From NCBI GenBank assembly GCA_017411325.1, contig JAFQQJ010000064.1, positions 1-64,000 on the forward strand: 64,000 nt of DNA. The letters run 5' to 3'. Below are positions 46,001 through 54,200 of this stretch, in pieces (within the stretch, counting starts at the first letter, position 1; each line of letters begins with the position of its first letter). The stretch is from Clostridia bacterium. GTDB lineage: Bacteria; Bacillota; Clostridia; CAKSNL01; HGM11501. Made by a program: the position numbers and the translations under genes. The notes below the pieces were generated by a model. The model did no database searches. It was not told the DNA's origin and saw only the letters and a program-made list of their open reading frames with translations.

Positions 46001-47206
46001 CACGCTTTCCTCAGCAAGGGCAATGTCAAGATACCAGTAGGTATCGTTTCTTTCGATTGTTGCACCAAGCTCTTCCCAGTTTTCGCCGTCGTCGGAAACT
46101 TTAACGAGAACACTGGTGGGGATTCTTCTTACATTTCCGTTCTGAGAAGTGTCAGCTGACCAATATCCGTTTGCCCAGCTTGCGGTTCTTGTGTTCATCC
46201 ACATACGGACACCACGGAACGCCTTAGCTTCGCTGAGAACAACTTCCGCATAGTGACCTGCTGTATTGTTCGAAGAACCAAGACTCCAGGTTTCGCCGCC
46301 TCTTGTGCCGTCGATGAGAGAAGCCTTTGCTGTACCGTCAAAGTTAACGCTGTCACCGGCTGTAAGCATAGTTACGCCCTGCTTTTCAGCATCGGTAAGT
46401 GCTGCAGACATATTTATGTTAACCGTGATATCTGTGTCCATAACCTTTGTTGCGTTTTCTGTAACGGGGTCAAGCATAACAATTTCTTCAAGCTCGAATT
46501 CACCAAAGCCGTTAATTGCGGATACCGTGAAACGAAGATAACGTGCTGTTACGTTGATTGCTGTGCCGCCGGATTTAAACACAAAGTCTCCCGACTCTGT
46601 TGCGGTCGCATCGGTGCTTCTTGCTGCAGCATCAAGGCCATGCCACTTGAAAAGATTATCATTGGAAACCTGCATATTTATGGTCTTTATATCTCTTACA
46701 CCGCCGGTTGAATAGCTACGGCTTCTTGAAGCATCATAGATTCTTACACCGGAAAAGGTTTTGGGTTCACCAAAGTCAATCGTTATTGTTGTAGGATTCG
46801 CATTGTTTGCAGGGAGACCCAAAAAGCCTTCAGCCTTACCGTTTGAATGGTAATAGAAAGAATGCTTTGATGTATCGCCCCATGTACCTGTGGTGTACAT
46901 GCCGTTAGTGATGCTTCCAAAATCACCTTCTGAGCCTCCGGTGTAGCTTACGGACGCATCGGTAAGTTCTGTAAAATAGGTTACACCGTCGCCTTCGGCA
47001 GGCTCAAAAGTCTGAAGCGCCATGGTTGATTCCATAAGCTCAACCTCATCGCCGAAGATTTCAACATAATCTTCTTCCAATTCTTCTTCCGTAACTTCTT
47101 CTATTACGGGGATGTCAAATGCTACGTCTTCCTCTGCCCATGCAGGAACTGCCGTCATAGTCGCCAGCATAGCAAGGGTTAAGAGTAAAGCCAATGCCTT
47201 TTTCAT
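40073..47206 (-). CDS. Giant multi-discoidin surface protein C (2377 aa)
   Basis: Largest of the four paralogs. ATG 47206 follows AAAGGAGTGG; the signal peptide and leader (MKKALALLLTLAMLATMTAV to FDIPVIEEVTEEEL) match protein A exactly. It has the common architecture but adds one F5/8C-like domain near the N-terminus (SSNNTAGHYAEVVLSEAKAF, FRGVRMWMNTRTAS) and a second helical segment (FAERIDAVEALIEAIGEV, then NPYDVTLEDASEIADLQAEY), explaining about 240 extra residues. F5/8C examples are TFSGVRIYDASRSRSYSTGG, DFSGVRIYGRTAHG and YAGIRHRERAGGTTWN. X2-like and RGT domains (ARGDEELYLPIVGEKTV) are more divergent than in A and B. The InlB-like repeats and the C-terminal domain are nearly identical to B, fitting a duplication of this end together with the downstream spacer. 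Confidence 0.9.
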   Translation of the reverse strand: MKKALALLLTLAMLATMTAVPAWAEEDVAFDIPVIEEVTEEELEEDYVEIFGDEVELMESTMALQTFEPAEGDGVTYFTELTDASVSYTGGSEGDFGSITNGMYTTGTWGDTSKHSFYYHSNGKAEGFLGLPANNANPTTITIDFGEPKTFSGVRIYDASRSRSYSTGGVRDIKTINMQVSNDNLFKWHGLDAAARSTDATATESGDFVFKSGGTAINVTARYLRFTVSAINGFGEFELEEIVMLDPVTENATKVMDTDITVNINMSAALTDAEKQGVTMLTAGDSVNFDGTAKASLIDGTRGGETWSLGSSNNTAGHYAEVVLSEAKAFRGVRMWMNTRTASWANGYWSADTSQNGNVRRIPTSVLVKVSDDGENWEELGATIERNDTYWYLDIALAEESVAANFTAKYIRVIPKAIKDGWGEWEIGEVALINTDDSLEKSFDSVAAIDAQYDYYKQAKYFTHTSGAGIPIEYEGKTYTNTGNWNSSDLLFDGNLSGTSYYHTAANISVNGDGNAPYVPIPEEIRTITITFNEAKAIGGFRIYGRTDNMGGNPYRVSVYASNDGEEYIKVLNSASTGFSNSTPTAPATVKVEKNLPAYKYYKFVVNATAGSGSTTAHTCYAELQVLKPIDFGVDLHEGDFIPYPVGKVETYTVAKDGTASLHSNGQNSMKLIDGVIIDSAILAEIQASGGDQYAYQVSHDYKIGGCIADDHAEKSKYTSESAYILYDLGSTVDFSGVRIYGRTAHGSQAFKSGYVYVSEDGVNWLAADEFVTDSPMVNDLSFKFDGTAYNARARYVKIHCLATNSGHWSMEEIRLLNPVDANETKTPTELEAVFAERIDAVEALIEAIGEVTEESADKVIAAREAYDLLPDGLKSKVENYETLLEAEAALESFDVAALNAKIAAINPYDVTLEDASEIADLQAEYDALSDGAKANIVGFDTLKAALSGLTEEVWPQNLSPRTETNKGGELGYTTVDYTLYVSGNDVTVTGVTYEGEAVTNTYDEWTYVNNGDGTMTFTLGGNYWDSPEWNKWLYSMTRASIQSGKAGTGYYTFVDDMSALGAKAGDNISEELFKGFFVRKLTSEKMGDHKLVLTLSDGTTKEIILSAKYQWNDVNVTVGSDDAADAISVSKIKVASNNLAPNGGYARWFNGGYGDATNAETYTARWRDTAGTDKGVQHLVYAPGPLSVWVDFGTATTLGGIRATDKSYNLNDTSVYGSDDLVTWTLIGEKKDNAAKKTEVIFDENETYRYIQIRFDKFQNGNATYLFMDEIVFLKPMTRVSGESTISVDPSEGNKASFKFAFAADETLTGVTLSGAAVTEYTYEDGTLTFNDDYITSLADGSHVFTATFSNGATLTLTVDKKDTSKVTYTLANSTSRASENLVFESLRGVKAESVAITDGNIALAFTQSVDNKTITIGRTVLRQAYDLFATMDVAEDGVVEILVTYEDDSTKTYYVTIKSDWIATGEPVADFLADEIKPAAGAWKVRGSSYSSTANLAAFAFYKKAVEKKDNQNWHSAFSTVDGQGGVADSVAARGHYVEVDFGENMTKYAGIRHRERAGGTTWNTKVIVWGKANANDDWVELHNAKPVYKLLGYSVEGNHPMFSTDILFAEPVTYRYLRIQAISTSAHITADTIHIIKAVAKPVIDNSIVDINTEEDAIFTFKLVSGNESALTLTNGDVTLTEDDYAWDKETGTLTVKASYTNNLPVGDTTLVATIDGFASEITVTKQDKYAVTYALTGGATNARGDEELYLPIVGEKTVTAVKYGEKNVPFVVEEGKIKIARPDFRNLDDMFDMTSIKLTVSFEGEADKPYTVNLTNVIVAVTGVVTDNFLEDEIIPEDNEWSVKYITANNNDASPDRMFKKYSGVAMTYHTGYTGNGVADIRTNRHTVDVYFAEAESFAGFRYYARTNTSSTAASGYDDSGVWHGAALYGRNADTDEWTLIKSQAFDTSNYNKSEPAVNAGSIYNTREATVYFGEDVTYSQVRIVIDCSTHATAKHFTFLKAGTRASVPEVEDEINIKVTPTTGGNVTVNETPSLGDNYVAANKEVTFTASSDVEGGFQYWIEANTGKILGTNPSLTVKSAIGKDIKAVFADPSAFEAFVSFYGRNAKNILASSYVKKGNAPTVPSEEKLYTTGYEFKFWTNKEGTAVDAAAAVTENTEFYAYYEKKEDSVRQSVITVTGGTIAEVGSGVAGTESGTFAYDTKVCATANTAPDGQKFSHWTLDGKTVSYASDYFFFAPDADITLKAVFVADTEAVEKEVTITITETSDVINGVNVAGFITTRYVPTGTEVIETGVIYVKDASYGDLTIASVGKTSTNGKAVKAAFASETGTGQHKLSASYAELGIKARGFLTYMKDGALTTIYTDTITVTKTN

Positions 47207-47292
47207 ATAAACCACTCCTTTGGTTGATATTTTATGGCACATAGGTGCCGGAACATTGTACAAAAGTGCCAAGATACACTTTCAGTACTACT

Positions 47293-47321
47293 ATTTTATC
47301 ACAACCGCCTTTAATTTCCAA
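47293..47321 (-). promoter_or_regulatory. Promoter of giant gene C
   Basis: On the minus strand TTGGAA (47316-47321), 17-nt spacer ending TTGTGA, TAAAAT (47293-47298). The TTGTGA-TAaAAT core is shared with genes B and D. Confidence 0.72.
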
Positions 47322-47424
47322 TCCTTTTTTGTCACACAGTGTTTTTTCTACTTTTTGCACAAACAACAATACCTTCTTTTGTGCAAAAAAGCAAAGCCGC
47401 TATCCGGACAGGCGGACAAACATA

Positions 47425-47635
47425 TGAGATTCTTCGCCCTGCGGCGTTTTCTTGGAAAAAGCCTGTGGGCTCAGAATGACAGCGGCGGGAGAAGGCAACG
47501 CCGTAGGGTTCGGCGGTCTGTGGCAAACAAACAATCAGGGAAGAAATGCGTTCTCCCAAAAGGGTGTGCAGCACGGGATAATGCGGCAGGAGCAAGATTC
47601 TGCCCTACAGTGCTTTTTATCATTCTGAACGGAGC
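47425..47635. repeat. 211-bp direct repeat, copy 1 (in mosaic 4)
   Basis: Begins TGAGATTCTTCGCCCTGCGG and ends CATTCTGAACGGAGC. Nearly identical to 47711-47922, which lies 75 bp further on; it includes a right palindrome half, a CAACGCCGTAGGGTTCGGCG block and a GTGTGCAGCACGGGATAATG block. Confidence 0.92.
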
Positions 47636-47710
47636 GCGGCGCTATTCTGTCATTCTGAGTGAGCGTGGCGAGCGAAGAATCCCTTTCCGGAATGCCGGGT
47701 ATTATTTATT

Positions 47711-47922
47711 TGAGATTCTTCGCCCTGCGGCGTTTTCTTGGAAAAAGCCTGTGGGCTCAGAATGACAGCGGCGGGCGAATGGCAACGCCGTAGGGTTCGG
47801 CGGTCTGTGACGAACAAACAATCAGGGAAGAAGTGCGTTCTCCCAAAAGGGTGTGCAGCACGGGATAATGCGGCAGGAGCAAGATTCTGCCCTACAGTGC
47901 TTTTTATCATTCTGAACGGAGC
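47711..47922. repeat. 211-bp direct repeat, copy 2 (in mosaic 4)
   Basis: Second copy of 47425-47635, differing at only a few bases. Such closely spaced, near-identical copies suggest recent local duplication of repeat elements. Confidence 0.92.
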
Positions 47923-48197
47923 CGGTTCCATTTTGTCATTCTGAACGAGCACAGCGAGTGAAGAATCTCCTGCGACACACCTTTATACAGAAAAAAGCAG
48001 ATTCTTCGTTCATTGCATTCTATCAGAATGACAGCGATGGACGTGGATAATGCATCGCAGGCGAAACACAATCCCTCCGTCATCGGAGATTTTCGCCTTC
48101 GGCTGAAAAATCTCCGATGACACCTCCCTTTACACAGGGAAGGCTTTATAAAATGTTTCGGAATTCATAAATGCATTCCCTGCGATATCGCAACAAA

Positions 48198-48229
48198 AAA
48201 AAGGACGATGCTTTTGCATCGTCCTTTTT
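48198..48229 (-). terminator. Terminator of giant gene D
   Basis: Perfect 14-bp stem AAAAAGGACGATGC/GCATCGTCCTTTTT with a TTTT loop, 9 nt past the stop codon. Its stem sequence is unrelated to the CAGAGGC terminators of A, B, C and the S-layer gene. Confidence 0.93.
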
Positions 48230-48238
48230 AAGCTTTAA

Positions 48239-51200
48239 TTAATTTTCCGAGCAGTCGATTTTGTAGAAATCGGTATAAACTGTCTTAACTTCTTCGCCGT
48301 CAAGATATGTGATAAAGCCTCGTGCAGAGATTCCGCCGTAATCCTTATAGCTTGCAGTAAGCTTATACTGACCGGAGGTCTTTGAATCGCAAAGAGCTAC
48401 CTTTATCTTCTTGCCGTCCGCAGTAGTCGTTCCGATCATATCTATGGTAAGGTCTGTTACACCGTCGTCCTTAACATAGATTACGCCTGTTTCAAGAACT
48501 GTTACGCCTTCGGGAACAACTCTTGTGGTAAGGAAGCTTGCAACAAGTATTGTTTCATCTTCGTTTGCCACTGTATCCTGTGATACTGTCATTGTGATGC
48601 CCACAGCTTTTTCAACAACTGCATCTTCTGCTACATAAACCGCAGTAAGAGCCACATCCATATCGGGTGCGAAGAAGATGTATGTTTCTGTGTAGCAAAC
48701 AATCTTTTCGTCAATAGTCCAGTATGCAAATTTCTGTCCTTCTTCTGCCTCTGCTGCCACAGCCTTAACCTTTGTATCGTATGCATAGGTCTTTTCGGAA
48801 GCAGCTTCGTCGGTTTCGTCGAAGAGTCCAACTGTACCGTTTGTTACTGTAATAGTGCTCTGTTTTGTTCCCTTTGCTTCGTATAATGCATAGTATTCTG
48901 TTTCTGCATTTATCTTGGCTGTTACATCAACGTCGCCGCCGTCCTTGTTAACCCACTTCACAAAGCTGTAGCCTGTGGTGTAAAGCTGATCAGCGGAGGG
49001 AGCAACGGGAGCAGTACCCTTCTTTACATAACCGGAGGATACAAGCTTAGCACCGTCTCTTCCGATGAATGCATAGAATGCTTCAAATGCGGAGGGATCT
49101 GCAAATATTGCTCTGATGTCCTTACCAACAGATGTTTTTATGGTGATACCTGTTGTTGCATCTGTGCCAAGGATTTTACCTGTGTTTGCTTCAATCCAGT
49201 ACTTGAAGAGTGCTTCATCTGCCGTTAATGTAATGCTGTCGTTTGCAGCTACGTTGGCAGAACCGAGAGAAGGTACACCGTCGATATAAACGTTACCGCC
49301 TGTTGTGGGTGTTACATCAATCTTAACCTCATCCTCTTCTGCACCGGGAGCGCTTGCGCCTTCCTTAAGAAGTGTAAGAGCCTTTGCGGTTGCATACTTA
49401 AAGTAACCTGCATCTGCAACAATTAAAACATCATCTGCATATACGGGCTCGTCAAAGTAAACGGTTGCAACCCTTGTTTCACCGAGGGTTGTCTTATCAA
49501 AGTTCTGAGACTTTACAAGTGTCCATTCTTCGTCGTCTAACTCTTTTACATATACGGTTACACCGTCCCATGTACCTGCAAGATTATCTGTTCTTGAATA
49601 GTAACGGATACCGGAGAAGGTAACGCCGCTGTCAGTAGAGAGCATAATATAGTGTCTGCCTTCCTCGGAGTCTGCCACAGCCTTTACATTATCGGGATCG
49701 CTTCTGTCCTCGGTGTATGCACTGTGCCAGTAAGTACCTGTCTTACTGAAGATACTTGAAACCACGTTATTGTCGGAATTTGTGGATAATGTGGTTGCAG
49801 ACCACATATCAGGCACAATTTCGTCATCGAGGAACAATGTCTCATCTGCTTCGGGAACCTCAAGCCATTCGGTCTGAAGGTTTATTGTGTAAGTAGCCGT
49901 TTCAGTGTCGCTGAAGGTTGCATTAAGAGTAACACTATCTACCTCGAAGAAGTTATCAAGACCTCTGAAGTTGTAACGAAGTACGGTTGCCTTGCCATCT
50001 GCCTGAGTGAAGGCAACATCCTTATCCCCATACTTAAGGGTGCTTAATGTCTTTCCTTCGGGAATGGTGATTACAAGATTGTCTGTACCTCTTGCATTGT
50101 CTGTTTCCGTTAAATAGTAGGTTTCAGAATAGTAGTCCTTAAGTTCTACATCCATTTCAAAGTACTCGGAGGAGTCAATCTGTACCTTTACTTCGAAAGA
50201 ACCTGTTCCAAGAGTCTTTAAGTAATCAGCCTTTAATGTAAGAGCTCCTGCATCTACATCCCATGTGTAATTTGCCGCATCAACTGCAGCATCTGCCACC
50301 TTAACGTTGATTATTCCTTCCGCATCCGCAGGTACGTGGAAGGTAAACTTCGCATCGGTTACGTTATCCTTGTCGATAACCACCTTTTCGGGGCCTGTGA
50401 ATGTAACCTTATCCTTTATAAAGTGGATTGTGTCCGCTGTTATATGGTTGGATGTGGATACAATGTGAATTCTTAAGTAACGGTAGGAAACTGCCTTACC
50501 GAAGAGAATGTCGGAAGAATAAATCGGAACACTGTTTTCGCCGACTGTATAATCGCCAACCTTTTCATAGTAGGGCTTAGCAGAGTAAACCTCTGTCCAC
50601 TCTTCATCTGCACTGTTTTTACCTGTTACCGTAACCAAAGTATTCCAGGTTGTTCCGCCGGGACGTTCAAGATGACGGATACCTGTGTAGGGAGTCACGT
50701 TCTCGCCGAAGTCAACGTCTAAGTAGTGACCGATTGCCGCGGTGGAGTCGCCTGTTCCGCCAACGCCGTTAACTGTGCTGTGGTAGGAGTGCCAGTTCTG
50801 GTAATCCTTCTTGCCTATCGCCTTTGCAGAAAGCACGTTGCTGGGCTGATTTACATCAAGAGCAGAGCTTACTCTTGCCTTCCACTTAGTAGTGTCGGGA
50901 ATGATTTCGTCATCGGCAAATTCGCCCGATGTACCTGTTACTGCTACCCATGCAGCATCAACAGTAACCGTGTAGGTCTTGGTTGTACTGTCGCTGAAGG
51001 TTGCAACAACCTTAACCTCGCCGCCCTTATTAACATCGATTAAAGAGAAGAAGTCGCCTGAACGTCTGAAGTACTGTCTTATAACGGTAATTTCCTTGTT
51101 GTCATCAGACTGGGTAAACTCAAGTTCAGTTCCGTCTTCAAGCTCAAGGGCTGTTACTTCCTTAGCCGATGTGTTTGTAAGAACAAGAGCACCTGTTCCG

Positions 51201-54200
51201 TTACTTGCATCAAAGAGCATATAAGTAACCTTTGATGTGTCTGTCTTATTTACCGTAAGAGTAAACTCAGCATCGTTTGTGAAGGTTACTGTAAATACGT
51301 TTTCGCCGTTTGCTAAAGTTGCAACTGTATCCTTGGAAATTGCAAGAACACCGTCAGCAAAGGTGTATGCAACGTCGCTGCCATCAGCATCCTTGAGAGA
51401 AGCAACGGTTTCATCGTCAACAAGGGCAAAAGTAAATTCTGCCGCCTTATTTTCTGATGCATCAACTGTAACAACCTCATCGGAGGTAAGCATTGTATCA
51501 GCCTTTAAGAGTGTGATTTCGGAAATGGATATTGTCTGCTTGTATTCCAATCCGTTGGACTTTGTTACAGAGCCCTTATAGTATCTGTAAGAAACGATGT
51601 CGGAGAATTTCGCTGTCTTTTCGGTAAGGTTTGTTGTGAAGGTGTAGTCACCGAGGCTTACCCAGTCTTCACCGTCATCAGAGCCCCAGTATCTTATCTG
51701 GGTGGGTGCGCCTGCCGCTGAGCCCGCAGTTTTATCTTCCTTATAGGAAGAAACTCTGGGATAAATTCTTATACCGGAAATTTCTGTTTCCTCGCCTGTG
51801 TCAAGGATAAAGTCAAGACGAACGGGAGGATAGAGAAGTACCTGCTCAACCGCACCTGAAAGGTCAGCGTTTGCAGTGTACTTTCCTGCAACGAAGTCAG
51901 TTTCATAGCGGTTGTTAGCGGTTGTTGCTCCGCCCTTACGGATAAGGTACTCAACCTGACCGTCGAATGCCTTATTCATATCTCTGTTTCTTATGGTTGT
52001 CGTTGCCTTCCATGTTGTCTTGGGTGCGATTTCGTCATCATATTCGCTGCCTTCGATTGCAGCTGCACTTGTAAGCTGAATAAAGTCAGCAGTTGTCTTT
52101 ATGTTTACTGTTGCAGTTGAATCGTCACCGAAGGTGATGGTGATATAGTGGTTACCAATACCGTCGGATGTTACCTTTCTTACGAAAGAGCCTGTAAAGA
52201 AGGAGGGCTGGATTTCCTGACCTGCAGTCCATCCGTAGGTTGTATTTGCTGTTCCGAAGTAAAGTGTACCCTTGGATCCGTCTGTGTAGGCTGTAAGACC
52301 TGTAGCGGTTTCGTAGCCGCCTGCCAGGGTAATTGTCATATTGGTGCCGTCATTTGTAACACTTGCAGCATCGGTTCCGTCAATAACTCTGCCTAAAGTA
52401 TCGGTATATGTAACGGACTTGATTTCCATATTATCTCTTACGGGAAGAGTGAAAGTTGCCTTGTTAAGACCTGTGCTCTGTGCCACAGACATTTCGTAGA
52501 TGGAGCCCTTTACAAGAGCCTCGGCATCGGCGAGCTTATTTAATGTCTCTTCCGTAACAAGCTCCTTTGCACCTTCGGGAAGAGCCTCGTATGCGCTTCT
52601 TGCCGCTTCGATATCAGCTATAGCGGAGGATGCGGAAAGTGCATTGATAACTGCTGTAACCTCATCAGCCTCTGCCTTAAGTATTACGCCAAGCTCGGTA
52701 GGTGTCTTTGTGGGGTTTGCATTGTCGGGTGCTGTAAGTAAAAGCTCCTGGAAGGACCAGTGATTTCCGCCGCCTGTTTCAGCACAGTGAATACGGATAT
52801 AACGTGCAGTTATATTGTAATCCTCGCCGAATGTTGCGGGGATGTCTGTATAAATTTCACCGGTTGATGCATATTTTGCAAGAGCAACTCTTTCAATTGC
52901 ACCGCCTTCAAAGGCTATGTTTACGGTTGTACCGCCGTCTTCATGTAAGTCGGACTTATACCAGGTTTCACCGTCATCGGATACCCAGATATGTCCCTTG
53001 GTTAATGCCTGACCGGGCTGATTCCAACGGCCGAAGATACGGGCGCCGGAGAAGGTATAGCTCTTACCTAAGTCAAAGTCAACGGTTACATAACCGTCGC
53101 CTGTCAAAGCGTTGTCGATTTCCCAGTGGGGATCGTTGTTTGCTGTGAGCCAGGTTGCATAATAGCCTTCGCCTTCGTTAATTACCTGATGTACCTGACC
53201 GTCAAATACGCTTGTGTTTACGGCTATGCTCTTTCCGAGGGAGCTGTAGAATGCAGTCTGGGCAGGAACGGCTTTCCAGGTAACAACGTCATCATCAGAA
53301 AGGTAAGCAGAAACTGTACCTGTCTTTGCACCTTCGTCCAGAAGCTGGAATTCAGCAAGACATACATAGTTGTCAACCTTTTCGCCGACAACCTTAATAT
53401 ATTTAAGGTCAGCATCTATGAAGGAAGGAATAATTACATCAACGGGCATCATATAGCCGTTTGCATCGTAAGTATTATGAAGGTCTGCTGTTACGGATGT
53501 AATATTGTACCAGTTTGTGCCGTCCTCAGAACCCATAAGTCTTACCTTACGCATCGTTGCAGTGCTTTTGGCATTGGCTTCTGCAGTAGCGTCATTTCTG
53601 GGCCAGAGTCTGATACCGCCGATTTTTGTCTTTTCCTTAAGGGTTATAACAAAGCTTCTGTCTTCATCGGTATAAACACGGTCGGGGTACTGGTTGCTGG
53701 GATCAGCAAAAGAATGCCAGTAGCTTGAAAGGCTTATCATACCGTCGTATGCATTTGATACCTTATAGCTTATGGTGTTCCATTCACTGCCCGCTACGAC
53801 AGATTCGATTGCGCTGTTCGGAATTTCGTGTCCGTCAAGAGACCAGGTCTTCAAGTCGCTGTTTGCATCTATCATGGCGATTTCTTCCATTTCAAGCTCG
53901 CCCCAGGTCTCTGTTACTGTTGTTGCTTCAAATTTAATGTATCTTGCGTTAAGGTTAATCTTTGCGCCTTTTCCGTTCATGGGGAAGAGGAGGTCTGAAT
54001 AGAGCCCTTCTTCATTATATACGGCTGCTGCGGGGAAAGTTCTGTACCAGTTTTCACCGTCATCGGAGAAGTAAACGGTGCTCGTTACAATTCTTCTTGC
54101 ACCGGGACGGGGTTCATTACCTGTTCCGTCAGTTCCGTAGGTTCCGAAATAACGGGTTCTGGAAGAATCCCACAAACGGATACCGGAAAATGCCATCTTT

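Larger units (their letters stand above)
47322..48190. repeat. Intergenic repeat mosaic 4
   Basis: No gene. Besides the 211-bp direct repeat it holds GTCATTCTGA...TCAGAATGAC palindromes at 47649-47766 and 47935-48032, a CACAATCCCTCC foldback at 48066-48150 with inner stem GTCATCGGAGATTTT/AAAATCTCCGATGAC, and a CATAAATGCATTCCC block (48168 on). Confidence 0.88.
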
